A DNA stretch of 64,000 nucleotides, taken from assembly GCA_003565155.1 (NCBI GenBank), contig PXDB01000040.1:1-64000 (forward strand), given 5' to 3'. The DNA comes from Nitriliruptoraceae bacterium (GTDB taxonomy: Bacteria > Actinomycetota > Nitriliruptoria > Nitriliruptorales > Nitriliruptoraceae). Made by a program: the position numbers and the translations under genes. The notes under the pieces were generated by a model that saw only the letters and a program-made list of their open reading frames with translations, did not search any database and had not been told where the DNA came from. Positions within the stretch are counted from its first letter, which is position 1; each line of letters opens with the position of its first letter. Positions 56,954-64,000 of this stretch are shown here, one piece after another.

Positions 56954-58075
56954 GTGAGCGAGACACCGACCAGCCCGGAGGGTGGCGGGACCACCGCTGA
57001 GGGGGCCACGTCCGACGGAGCGGAGAAGGCCTGGTACCAGAAGCCCCCCATCCTCATCGCCCTGGCCGTGCTCGTGGCCGCCGCGCTGTTCGTCGTCTTC
57101 GGCGGCCTCGGCGATGGTGACGAGGAGTTGGCCATCGAAGACAACGGTGAGGAGGCCGACGACGTCGAGGAGGAGGTCGACGAGGAGGAGGAGCCGGCCG
57201 ACGAGGACGTCACCGAGGAGGACGACGCCGCGGAGGAGGAGAACGGCGAGGAGGCTGCGCCGCCCCCTGACGGCCCGCAGGTGGTCATCCGCGGCCAGGA
57301 CTTCTCCGAGTCCGTCACCATCGCCGAGGTCTACGGCCAGTACCTCGCCGCCCTCGGCTACGACGTGGACATCCTCACCCCGGCCGGCTTCCGCGATGAG
57401 GCGATCCAGGGCATCGAGACGGGTGAGCTGAACATGATCGTCGACTACATCGGCGGCTCGCTGACCGCGCTGGCGCCCGACGAGCCCACCTCCGGTGACC
57501 CGGAGGAGGTCGTGGAGGTCGTCGGACCCGCCTACGAGGAGATCGGCGCCACGCTGCTGGAGTTCAGCGAGGCGGTCAACGGTGACGCCTTCGTGGTCCG
57601 CGGCGACCTCGACGCCGACACGATCAGCGACACCGCCGGCTTGGGCCTGGTCTTCGGCGCCTCCGCCCAGTGCTTCGAGCGGCCCCAGTGCTTCATCGGG
57701 CTGACCGACGACGACATCTACGGCATCGACTTCGCCGACAGCCAGACCATCGAGTTCGGTCCGCTGCTCGGTGAGGCCCTGGCTGCCGAGGAGGTGGACG
57801 CGGTGGTCTGGAACGACACCGCCCCGCAGATCGACGAGTTCGGCTTCAAGGTGCTCGAGGACGACCAGGAGCTGTTCCCGGCCCAGAACATCGCCCCGAT
57901 CCTCAGCGACGAGCTGGTGGAGGCCTACGGCGACGCGCTCGTGGACGCCATCAACGAGCTCAGCGCGATGATCACCACCGAGGACCTGATCGCCTGGAAC
58001 GTCGAGACCGATCTGGAGTTCCGCGAGTCGGACGACGTGGCGGCCGAGTGGCTCGAGGAGATGGGGCTGCTCTGA
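56954..58075 (+). CDS. opuCC: OpuC-type compatible-solute binding protein, membrane-anchored
   Basis: It captures the osmoprotectant outside and delivers it to the OpuCB/OpuCD permease. The 373-aa protein has no lipobox; instead one helix (about 31-50) anchors it, followed by a very acidic linker (about 53-105, mostly Glu and Asp). The binding domain (about 110-373) is of the QAT/OsmF type: VIRGQDFSESVTIAEVYGQYL, LNMIVDYIGGSLTAL, PAQNIAPILSDEL. The strong acidity suits a salty environment. The GTG at 56954 has AGGAG 6 nt upstream. A strong hairpin follows. Confidence 0.88.
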   Translation: MSETPTSPEGGGTTAEGATSDGAEKAWYQKPPILIALAVLVAAALFVVFGGLGDGDEELAIEDNGEEADDVEEEVDEEEEPADEDVTEEDDAAEEENGEEAAPPPDGPQVVIRGQDFSESVTIAEVYGQYLAALGYDVDILTPAGFRDEAIQGIETGELNMIVDYIGGSLTALAPDEPTSGDPEEVVEVVGPAYEEIGATLLEFSEAVNGDAFVVRGDLDADTISDTAGLGLVFGASAQCFERPQCFIGLTDDDIYGIDFADSQTIEFGPLLGEALAAEEVDAVVWNDTAPQIDEFGFKVLEDDQELFPAQNIAPILSDELVEAYGDALVDAINELSAMITTEDLIAWNVETDLEFRESDDVAAEWLEEMGLL

Positions 58076-58097
58076 GCCGAGCCCAGCAGGGCATGGC

Positions 58098-58132
58098 GGT
58101 GGTGGGGCAGCCCTTGCGGCCGCCCCACCACC
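58098..58132. terminator. Bidirectional hairpin terminator between opuCC and the methyltransferase gene
   Basis: GGTGGTGGGGC (58098-58108) and GCCCCACCACC (58122-58132) form a perfect 11-bp stem with a 13-nt loop, between convergent genes. No T run follows. Confidence 0.6.
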
Positions 58133-58163
58133 ATCCAGGGCGCGAACCGCGTGCAGCAGACCG

Positions 58164-58784
58164 TCAACCCGTCGCCACAGCCAGCCGCGCGACGGCCAGG
58201 AACAGCCCGTACTCCCGTTCCTCCTTGGTGATGGTCAGCGCCCGTTGGATCCGTGGCACCTCGAAGCCCGCATCCATGAGCCACGCGGTCAGCCGCTCGG
58301 GATCGAAGCCGAGGTGGCCGTCGAAGCCGTCGCCGTGGAAGGAGCCGTCCTCGGCCTCCAGGTCCACGATCGCGAGGTGGCCTCCGGGTGCGAGCAGCCG
58401 GGCGAAGGCCGACAGCACCGGCGGCAGGTCGGGGACGTGGTGCAGCGCCATCATCGCGGCGATGACGTCGACCTCCAGGTCCGCGGGGACGGGATCCCGT
58501 CCGAGGTCCAGATCGATGACCTCGGCCCCGGGCAGGACGTCCCGCTCCACCTTGCCGCGGGCTACGGCCCGCATCCCCTCCGAAGGGTCGGCGACGACGA
58601 GGTGGCCGACATCCCCGACCAGGTGCTGGGACAGCAGGCCCGTGCCCGCGCCGTAGTCCAGCAGCCGCGTGCCGGGGGAGAGGGGCACCGTCTCACGCAG
58701 CAGGTCGGCGACCTGGCTGGCGCGGTCGAGGTGCGCTTCGTCGTCCCAGGTGGCGGCGCGTTCGTCGAAGGTCTCGGGGGTCAT
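58164..58784 (-). CDS. Class I SAM-dependent methyltransferase
   Basis: The 206-aa protein has the SAM-binding motif LLDYGAGTGLLSQHL (about 41-55), VVADPSEGM (motif II) and MMALHHVPDL (motif IV-like). The substrate is unknown; the layout resembles small-molecule methylases such as UbiE-type but identity is uncertain. The ATG at 58784 directly precedes TPETFDERAATWDDEA, a common N-terminus in this group. It lies 45 bp downstream of the membrane-protein gene on the same strand. Confidence 0.8.
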   Translation of the reverse strand: MTPETFDERAATWDDEAHLDRASQVADLLRETVPLSPGTRLLDYGAGTGLLSQHLVGDVGHLVVADPSEGMRAVARGKVERDVLPGAEVIDLDLGRDPVPADLEVDVIAAMMALHHVPDLPPVLSAFARLLAPGGHLAIVDLEAEDGSFHGDGFDGHLGFDPERLTAWLMDAGFEVPRIQRALTITKEEREYGLFLAVARLAVATG

Positions 58785-58829
58785 CTGGACTCCGGCTGGC
58801 GGTGACAGGTGGGGTGGTGACAGGTGCGC

Positions 58830-59792
58830 TCACCCCACGAACGCGCGCAGTCCCTCGGACATGCCCCACACCGCCAGGATGACCATGACGTGGCTGATCT
58901 CGGCCCGAGGTCGGCGCATGGTGGTGGCCGACAGGCTCATCGCGATGAGCAGTGCCGCGAAGGACAGCACCGGCAGCGCCGGGTAGGTGACCAGCACGAA
59001 GGCGAACAGGCTCGCCTCCCGCCACCGGGTCCACGCGCCCCGGAGCGGGAGGAGGAAGGTTGCGGCCACCGCCCCCTCGAGCACGATGGTCAGCCATGCC
59101 AGCGGTGCGGAGAGCCGGTCCATGGTGGGTGCAACCTGGACGGCGACGGGGTGGGGCTCCACCTGCGGGTCGTGGCGCATCGCGGTGACCGCGATCCGGT
59201 TCTCCGAGGTGGTGTCCGGATCCACCCAGTCCAGCGCGATCGGTACCCGGGTGAGGTTGCGGTCGACGGAGAACAGGTAGGCGAAGAAGGACCCGTCGGC
59301 GAAGTCCGGTGTCAGCAGCTTCCACAGGGTCGCGAACAGGAACAGCCACCCGACCATGAGCCGGCCTGCCCGCGCCAGCGTCCACGACGGGTCCTTCGCA
59401 AGGCAGGCGACGGTGAGGGCGGTCAGCCAGTACACGTGCAGGAAGTGGTGGTTGTCGAGGTCCACCAGCACGTAGGTGAACACCCCCCAGGCGGTCACCG
59501 CCGTCAGCAGCCCCCACGCCCACCACCGCTGCCGTACCCACGGCAGGGCGAGCAGCAGCACACCGGCGAGCACCTGGCTCTCCACACCGGAACCCCGGGG
59601 CGGGTTGGTGATCGAGGTGATCAGCGTGATGGTGGCCACCACACCCCACAGGTCCAGGTACCGCCCGGCTCCCCAGCGCAGCCACCATGGGACCCGGCCC
59701 GCGATGCCGCTGTGCCGCGACGCCGTGGCGCCGCCGGCGGCGCTCGCGTCGATCGCCGCATCGAGGTGGCGGTCAGCGCCGGTGGAGGTCAT
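58830..59792 (-). CDS. Multi-pass membrane protein, unknown function
   Basis: The 320-aa product has about seven hydrophobic segments, including LWGVVATITLITSITNP and LIVLEGAVAATFLLPL-type helices (as WLTIVLEGAVAATFLLPLR). It also has His-rich DNHHFLHVYWLTAL in the middle. The arrangement (helices, then a roughly 60-residue extracytoplasmic loop with DFADGSFFAYLFSVDRNL) recalls HTTM-type or DoxX-like proteins, but I do not recognise it firmly. The ATG overlaps the stop of the upstream gene (ATGA), so the two probably act together. Confidence 0.7.
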   Translation of the reverse strand: MTSTGADRHLDAAIDASAAGGATASRHSGIAGRVPWWLRWGAGRYLDLWGVVATITLITSITNPPRGSGVESQVLAGVLLLALPWVRQRWWAWGLLTAVTAWGVFTYVLVDLDNHHFLHVYWLTALTVACLAKDPSWTLARAGRLMVGWLFLFATLWKLLTPDFADGSFFAYLFSVDRNLTRVPIALDWVDPDTTSENRIAVTAMRHDPQVEPHPVAVQVAPTMDRLSAPLAWLTIVLEGAVAATFLLPLRGAWTRWREASLFAFVLVTYPALPVLSFAALLIAMSLSATTMRRPRAEISHVMVILAVWGMSEGLRAFVG

Positions 59793-60313
59793 GGGACCGC
59801 CCGATGCTCGACCAACAGCTCCGGCACCAGGGTGTCGGTATCGCGCTCGAACCACACCCGGTAGACCGCGAGGTCCACCACCTCGATGGGCTCCAGCGCC
59901 TCCGCCACGGAGGACGGATCGGTCTCCCCGGTGTCGGTCTCCCCGGCATCGGTCTCCCCGGCATCGGTGTCCTCCGGGCCGCGGGGTACGGCGGTCCCGT
60001 CCTCCAGCACCAGGTCGGCGCCGGCCAACGCGGCGGCCAGGGCGTCGAGGTTGCCGGTGGTCGGACGTGCCCGTGCACGGACGAACTCCTCCCGTACCGG
60101 TGAGGCGGGTTGGAACAGTGCCCGGGCGTCCACCGGGACCGCTTCGCCGGCACCGGTCACCGCGGTGATCCGCAGGAACCGCTGATCGTGGTTGTCGGTG
60201 GTGGAGAACATCCCGAAGCCGCCGCCGCGCCAGGGGGTCAGGTCGGTGGTGGTGGCGAGCACCACCTGGCTCGCTGCGACCAGCACCAACACCACCGGAA
60301 CCAGCAGCGCCAA
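59789..60313 (-). CDS. Membrane-anchored protein with GETD repeats, unknown
   Basis: The 174-aa product has one N-terminal helix (ALLVPVVLVLVAASQVVLA, about 2-20), then TPWRGGGFGMFSTTDNHDQRFL and a soluble domain. A run of 15-bp DNA repeats (about 59925-59972) codes DAGETD/TGETD units. The family is not recognised. The TTG at 60313 is the only start near the helix; no ATG or GTG occurs in frame before the stop at about 60408, so the start is uncertain. A TAGTCT (minus strand, near 60405) could be its -10. Confidence 0.6.
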   Translation of the reverse strand: MALLVPVVLVLVAASQVVLATTTDLTPWRGGGFGMFSTTDNHDQRFLRITAVTGAGEAVPVDARALFQPASPVREEFVRARARPTTGNLDALAAALAGADLVLEDGTAVPRGPEDTDAGETDAGETDTGETDPSSVAEALEPIEVVDLAVYRVWFERDTDTLVPELLVEHRAVP

Positions 60314-60449
60314 CCAGCGGTCACGTCTGGAGCGCTGTCGCGTGGAGGAGCCGGGTGTCTCGATACGCGCACGCTCCGGGAGGACGGTGAGCCGTGGGTG
60401 TGGAGACTACGCGCCCGGCAGCCCGCCGCTGCTGCGCGCGCGACGCCGG

Positions 60450-60455
60450 TAGCGT
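60450..60455 (+). promoter_or_regulatory. -10-like TAGCGT upstream of the 186-aa unknown gene
   Basis: ggTAGCGT, as before tRNA-Pro, 43 nt from the ATG at 60498. Confidence 0.35.
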
Positions 60456-60497
60456 CCACCCCGGGCGTGGAGGTCCAGCGACGAGGTGAGGCAGGCG

Positions 60498-61058
60498 ATG
60501 AGCGGGATGTCGGGAGCCGTCGGGGGGATCGGAGGGGGCGGAGACGGCCCGGAGGGTGCGCTCTCCGACGCCGAGGTCGCACGGTTGGAGGCGGTGGTCG
60601 AGGGTGCGGTGCTGCTCGGGGCTGAGCTCGAGCCGACCTACCGGGTGCTCGCCCTGACCGTGGAGCCCCCACCCGGCCGCACGCCCTGGGAGCGACCCGA
60701 TGACCGTCGTGTCCAGTTGCTCGCCTCGCCGGTGAGCACCATGTTGGTGGCGCTGACCCGCGAGGCCCCGGACGGCACGAGGGAGCTGCTGACCTTCGAG
60801 CAGGAGCAGTTGGTGGACATCGTCGCAGCGCTGGATGCGCCGGTCCTGTCCGGGCGACTGTTCGGGCAGGGGGAGCCGCGCCCGGGGGAGTGGGCGCCCC
60901 GTTTCAGCCTCCAGGGCCGCTCGTCCGCGCCGAACGGCACCCTGCGCACGATCCGCATCGAGGTGGGCGCAGCGGACCTGCGTTTCGGGCTGTTCGCCCG
61001 GTTCGATGACCTGGAGGTACGGGACCCCGACGGCACCACCCTGCGGCTACCTTCCTGA
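60498..61058 (+). CDS. Hypothetical cytosolic protein, 186 aa
   Basis: No family recognised. A Gly-rich N-terminus (MSGMSGAVGGIGGGGDG) precedes an alpha/beta protein with ALSDAEVARLEAVVEGAVLLG and a Glu/Arg-rich remainder. The Gly-Pro pattern PPPGRTPWERPDDRRVQL and EWAPRFSLQGRSS are the only notable phrases. There is no signal peptide or helix. The ATG at 60498 has GAGG 6 nt upstream; a GTG at 60486 would add four residues. Confidence 0.6.
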   Translation: MSGMSGAVGGIGGGGDGPEGALSDAEVARLEAVVEGAVLLGAELEPTYRVLALTVEPPPGRTPWERPDDRRVQLLASPVSTMLVALTREAPDGTRELLTFEQEQLVDIVAALDAPVLSGRLFGQGEPRPGEWAPRFSLQGRSSAPNGTLRTIRIEVGAADLRFGLFARFDDLEVRDPDGTTLRLPS

Positions 61059-61108
61059 ACCACCTGCCACCCAGGGTGGTGGTGGCTTCGGTGCGGAGGG
61101 TGATCGAC

Positions 61109-61312
61109 GTGGCGGACGACCGCGACAGTTCCGGCGACAGTGGCGATGGCGGCCCGCAGCGGCCGGAACGCGACCGGTGGGGCTTCCTCCAGGGTCGTCC
61201 GTGGTACCGACATCCGCTGGTGATCATCACCGCGGCTGGGGTGATCGCCTACGCGCTCAACCTCTTCATCGCCGCCAACCGCACCGGCGCTGGGGTACCG
61301 CTCTTCGGCTGA
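61109..61312 (+). CDS. Small single-pass membrane protein, 67 aa
   Basis: Not recognised. An acidic, Gly/Ser-rich N-terminus (ADDRDSSGDSGDGG), then RWGFLQGRPWYRHP and one helix (LVIITAAGVIAYALNLFIAA, about 40-59), with a short polar end. The GTG at 61109 has GGAGG 9 nt upstream; in-frame GTGs exist upstream (61076). It lies 50 bp after the previous gene, likely the same transcript. Confidence 0.55.
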   Translation: MADDRDSSGDSGDGGPQRPERDRWGFLQGRPWYRHPLVIITAAGVIAYALNLFIAANRTGAGVPLFG

Positions 61313-61551
61313 AGGCTGACCGGCCCGTCGCGATGTCGGCGAACCGTGCATCGCTCGTGCCCTGCGCGAACGAGCCTGACACCGCCTCGCCGCCAGGAAC
61401 GCCCGTCGGCCCGCAGGTCGGTGACGGCAGGCCGCCAGGGTCCTTCACCGCGAGGGGCGGCGTGAACGGAACAGCTGTGCCTGGCCGCTCGGGAATGCGC
61501 GGCGGTTCCGACCCGTTGTCGCCGTTGGCACCGATGGGAGAAGGAGCAGGC

Positions 61552-62322
61552 ATGGCAAGGTTCACAGGGAAGGTCGCCATCGTTACCGGCGGCGCAGGCG
61601 GGATCGGAGAGACCGTCGCCACCCGACTCGCGCACGAAGGTGCGAAGGTCGCGGTCGTCGACATCAACCAGGAGGCGGTCGAAGCGGCGGCCGAGCGGAT
61701 CGGGGACGCGGCCATCGCCGTGACCGCGGACGTCTCTACCGAGGAGGGCGTCTCCGCCTACGTCGCGGCGACCCTCGAGGCCTTCGGGCGTATCGACCTG
61801 TTCTTCAACAACGCCGGTATCGAGGGCAAGGTCGCTCCGATACTGGAAGCGGACCCCCGTGACCTCGACCGGGTCCTCGCCATCAACGTCCGAGGTGTGT
61901 ATCTCGGCCTCCAACAGGTCCTGCGGCAGATGGTCGAGCAGGGCGACGGGGGCGCGATCGTCAACACCGCGTCCGTGGCGGGGCTGCGCGGCCAACCAGG
62001 GCTCGCCCCCTACGTCGCGTCCAAACACGCTGTGATGGGCCTGACCAAGTCGGTGGCGGCCGAGGTCGGCGCCATGGGCATCCGCGTGATGACCGTCAAT
62101 CCGGGCCCGATCAGCACCGGCATGATGGATCGCATCGAGAAGGGCGTCGCCGGCGATGGCGACCAGGCCGCCGCGCACGAGCAGTTCACCGCCCTGACCC
62201 CGATGGGGCGGTACGGGACGATGGACGAGGTCGCTTCCTACGTCTGCTTCCTGCTCAGCGATGAGGCGTCCTACATCTCCAGCGGACCGAACGTGGTCGA
62301 CGGTGGTCTGACCGCGACCTGA
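61552..62322 (+). CDS. Short-chain dehydrogenase/reductase
   Basis: This NAD(P)-dependent oxidoreductase of 256 aa has the nucleotide-binding TGGAGGIG (about 12-19), NNAG near 88, Ser141, and the catalytic YVASK (Tyr154, Lys158). An aspartate after beta-2 (VVDIN) suggests NAD preference. The substrate is unknown. The ATG has AAGGAG about 6 nt upstream. The 239 bp before it contain no clear promoter. A 10-bp hairpin follows the stop. Confidence 0.9.
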   Translation: MARFTGKVAIVTGGAGGIGETVATRLAHEGAKVAVVDINQEAVEAAAERIGDAAIAVTADVSTEEGVSAYVAATLEAFGRIDLFFNNAGIEGKVAPILEADPRDLDRVLAINVRGVYLGLQQVLRQMVEQGDGGAIVNTASVAGLRGQPGLAPYVASKHAVMGLTKSVAAEVGAMGIRVMTVNPGPISTGMMDRIEKGVAGDGDQAAAHEQFTALTPMGRYGTMDEVASYVCFLLSDEASYISSGPNVVDGGLTAT

Positions 62323-62617
62323 GCAGGCTGCGGAGGGAACCGGGCCCCACCCGGTTCCCCACGGAGCTCGAGCCTCCCACCGACCTACTCGTCCACGACC
62401 CGCACGGTGGGACTTCGAGCTCAGCATGACCGTTCCGCTCCACCAGGCCCGCCGAAGCAACGGCAACGGACCGGTCATGTCGGTGCGACCCGCTCCTGGT
62501 CATCGCACTATGCGGTCCTCGGCCCGAAGTACCACGCACCAGCAACGTGATCCGGTGTAGCCAGGGCGCTCGGCGGCTGGCAGCATCCGTCGCGTCGTTC
62601 CGGGGGAGGGATCACTG
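62323..62617. other. 295-bp gene-free region with three successive inverted repeats
   Basis: After the terminator hairpin, GAGCTCGA (62364-62371) pairs with TCGAGCTC (62415-62422), enclosing TCCCACC/GGTGGGA (62375-62381 and 62406-62412). Next, CATGACCG (62425-62432) pairs with CGGTCATG (62472-62479). About 145 nt are therefore strongly structured, perhaps a non-coding RNA or a multi-site operator. Beyond 62480 nothing is evident except the ribosome-binding site of the next gene. Confidence 0.5.
62335..62359 (+). terminator. Hairpin terminator after the SDR gene
   Basis: GGGAACCGGG (62335-62344) and CCCGGTTCCC (62350-62359) form a perfect 10-bp stem with a CCCCA loop, 13 nt after the stop. 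No T run. Confidence 0.55.
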
Positions 62618-63007
62618 ATGTCGACGCGTGGGTCACGGCCCGGAGACCGCGGTTCCTCGCAACGTCGTGATGTCGGGCTGACGCTGCCGTGGAGGGTCAA
62701 GGCCGACCTGCTCGCCGCGGCCGGTGCCCGTGACTGGTCGGCAGGTGAGTGGGTGGTGGCCGCGGCTGCGGAGCACGGTCCGAAGCTGCTGGCGGCACTG
62801 GGTCAGGTGGAGGTCCGTGGGCGGTTGCGGGTCGAGGATGCGGTCTTCACCGTGCTGTCCCTCACCACCGATGCGCGGGATGAGCTGGATGGCATGGCGA
62901 TCGGCTGTGGGCTGAACCGCTCGGTCTTCGTCACCTCGGTGGCGAGGCTGGCACTGGGGGAGGAGCTGGAGGTCGTCGTCGACAGCCTCACCCCGGACTC
63001 GGCGTGA
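62618..63007 (+). CDS. Probable tandem ribbon-helix-helix DNA-binding protein
   Basis: The 129-aa protein is basic at the N-terminus (RGSRPGDRGSSQRR). It contains two similar segments: VGLTLPWRVKADLLAAAGARDWS then GEWVVAAAAEHG (about 18-52), and LSLTTDARDELDGMAIGCGLNRS then VFVTSVARLALG (about 80-115). Each reads as a short strand followed by two helices, with a Leu/Ser pattern of RHH repressors. This is inference; no close relative is recognised. The ATG has GGGAGG 8 nt upstream. Such a protein might bind the palindromes on either side of it. Confidence 0.5.
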   Translation: MSTRGSRPGDRGSSQRRDVGLTLPWRVKADLLAAAGARDWSAGEWVVAAAAEHGPKLLAALGQVEVRGRLRVEDAVFTVLSLTTDARDELDGMAIGCGLNRSVFVTSVARLALGEELEVVVDSLTPDSA

Positions 63008-63306
63008 CGGGGACGGTGGACCAGGGCCGTCCTCACCGGGCACAGCGCGGCAACCTGGGCCGGAGGTCCCTGCTGCGGCACGACCGGATCGGATGCAGTG
63101 ACCATCGGTCCCGGACGTGTGTCTCAAAGTAACCTTCCGGCCGCACAGTGTGCGGTCTAGCGTGGGGTCCCGGGGGCGGTGAGCTGCATCACCCGCGGCT
63201 ACGGGTCGCTGCGCGATCCGGTGGTGGCGGTCGCTGACCCACCGGAGAGCGTGTGGCAGCGGGAGGCAGGGATCCCCGACCCCCCGAGCGGCAGGGAGGC
63301 AGCAGG
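63008..63306. other. 299-bp region with promoter and palindromic operator of the lipoprotein gene
   Basis: TTCCGG (63135-63140) and TAGCGT (63158-63163) are 17 bp apart. The 15-nt palindrome CCGCACA-g-TGTGCGG (63141-63155) fills the spacer. The rest holds no evident gene. Confidence 0.55.
63135..63163 (+). promoter_or_regulatory. Promoter of the DUF4333-like lipoprotein gene with an operator in its spacer
   Basis: The palindrome at 63141-63155 would place a repressor between -35 and -10, blocking polymerase. The transcription start would be near 63170, giving a leader of about 137 nt. The neighbouring RHH-like protein is a candidate binder (inference). Confidence 0.45.
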
Positions 63307-63669
63307 ATGGCAGCAGGCGGACTGCGTAAGCGTGACCGGCGTATCGCGGTGTGGTGGGTGTTCGGTGTGGCAGCCCTGCTGCTCGCCGGCTGTGACTTCG
63401 AGTTCTCGGTGTCCGCCGACGACACCGATTCGACCTTCGATGCCGAGCAGCTCGGTGGGGAGATCGCGGGGGATCTGTCGGCCCAACTCGGTGGCGGGTT
63501 CGAGGTGGAGTGCCCGGAGGACCAGCCGATGGAGCCGGGGTCGACCTTCGAGTGCGAGGCGGTGGACGAGGCCGGGCAGGTCGGCGTCATCGGGGTGACG
63601 CCGGTCGACGAGGACGGCAACGTCGAGTGGGAACTGCTCGAGGTCATCGATGACGGCGCGGGCGGCTAG
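63307..63669 (+). CDS. DUF4333-like lipoprotein
   Basis: The 120-aa precursor has a basic start, hydrophobic core and lipobox LAGC with Cys29 as the lipidated residue. The mature part is acidic, with a DUF4333-like phrase FEVECPEDQPMEPGSTFECEAVD and a two-Cys pattern (ECP, FECE). Surface location is expected; function unknown. The ATG at 63307 has GGGAGG about 8 nt upstream; an in-frame ATG 54 nt earlier is less likely. Confidence 0.75.
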   Translation: MAAGGLRKRDRRIAVWWVFGVAALLLAGCDFEFSVSADDTDSTFDAEQLGGEIAGDLSAQLGGGFEVECPEDQPMEPGSTFECEAVDEAGQVGVIGVTPVDEDGNVEWELLEVIDDGAGG

Positions 63670-63867
63670 GACCAGGGCGCCGCTGCCGCCGCCGCTGTAT
63701 CGGCAGTTGCCGCGAGCGTCGACGGCCCCGGCAGCAGTATCGGTGTGCTGGGGGAGCCATCGGGCCGTCCGTGGCCCGTTCATGTACCCAACGCGGCGTC
63801 GAGGCCGGGTTGGTTTGCAGAACGGGCCATCCCTGGCCGCATCCGACGCTAGTTGACGTAATGTATC

Positions 63868-63897
63868 TTATGGGCGAGTAGTGTTATGGGCGAGTAG
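63868..63897. repeat. Two copies of ttatgggcgagtag
   Basis: 63868-63881 and 63884-63897 are identical with 16-bp period, in an AT-richer patch with TTGACG just before (63853). They could be iterated regulator sites near the gene ends. No gene is seen in 63670-63921. Confidence 0.6.
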
Positions 63898-63921
63898 TCG
63901 GGTCTCCGGTAGGAGGCCCGT

Positions 63922-64000
63922 TCACGGCGCTGTGGCCCGCTCGCGGCGGGCGACCAACAGGATGGCCAGCCCCAGGGCGGCGAGCAGGACCATCATCCGC
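63922..64000 (-). CDS. C-terminal end of a membrane protein (partial), sorting-signal-like
   Basis: Only 25 codons are in the window. The tail is RMMVLLAALGLAILLVARRE then RATAP and stop: one hydrophobic helix with a basic Arg-rich end. This resembles the C-terminal anchor of sortase substrates, but the LPxTG-type motif, if any, would lie outside. It could also be an ordinary tail-anchored protein. Confidence 0.5.
   Translation of the reverse strand, partial: RMMVLLAALGLAILLVARRERATAP

Overview
This window is high-GC DNA (mostly above 70 percent G+C, with GTG starts and GTGA/ATGA overlaps) from an actinobacterium. Two gene orders shared with Mycobacterium and Streptomyces support this: recN-pyrG-NUDIX-xerD ... 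scpA-scpB-rluB ... cmk-der, and gcvH-garA-ftsR-(nuclease)-MerR-gcvP. A cytidylate kinase-Der fusion, a fused CydDC, GDPD-membrane/DUF4129/DUF4350/MoxR/DUF58/SpoIIM/RDD genes and a class F sortase fit the same phylum. A deep-branching, possibly salt-tolerant lineage (Nitriliruptoria-like) is my inference; there is no rRNA to confirm it.

Layout. 1-310: tandem repeats with hairpins. 311-6875: recN, then a tightly overlapping pyrG-NUDIX-xerD-deoA run. 6876-7568: non-coding, with two copies of a 42-nt structured element. 7569-15181: membrane/MoxR cluster (GDPD-like membrane protein, DUF4129, DUF4350, MoxR, DUF58), then SpoIIM and RDD genes facing apart. 15361-20957: chromosome segregation and aromatic biosynthesis (scpA, scpB, rluB, aroH, tyrA, aroA). 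21085-23355: cmk-der fusion, then tRNA-Pro(GGG). 23660-33478: phosphatidyltransferase, gcvH, a zinc-ribbon garA, a frameshifted ftsR, a D,D-carboxypeptidase, a bifunctional nuclease, a MerR regulator with an unusual leader, nfo (opposite strand) and gcvP.

33479-37785 differs from its surroundings. A lower-GC stretch carries an array of ~101-bp imperfect repeats, each with the same 42-nt element as near 7 kb. It is followed by a 64-aa secreted-peptide gene, an orphan membrane histidine kinase, a DICT-GGDEF protein and 25-bp tandem repeats. I consider this the best candidate for an undescribed system (peptide signalling into c-di-GMP).

38108-44750: cytochrome bd oxidase (cydA, cydB) with a fused CydDC transporter. 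44798-49640: GGDEF-EAL protein, membrane Lon-like protease, tandem-Usp protein. 49651-52707: pepA and a KamA-family radical SAM enzyme, divergently transcribed. 53195-58075: OpuC-type compatible-solute ABC transporter (ATPase, two permeases, binding protein) interrupted by a class F sortase on the other strand. 58164-60313: methyltransferase and a two-gene membrane cluster on the minus strand. 60498-64000: small unknown proteins, an SDR dehydrogenase, a probable tandem ribbon-helix-helix protein, a DUF4333-like lipoprotein and the C-terminal tail of a gene running off the window.

Regulatory reading. Several intergenic regions carry -10-like hexamers TAGGCT, TAGCGT or TACGGT. recN and cydDC have such a hexamer 7-8 nt before a GTG with no Shine-Dalgarno, suggesting leaderless transcripts. 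No CRISPR array, insertion sequence, transposase or rRNA was seen.
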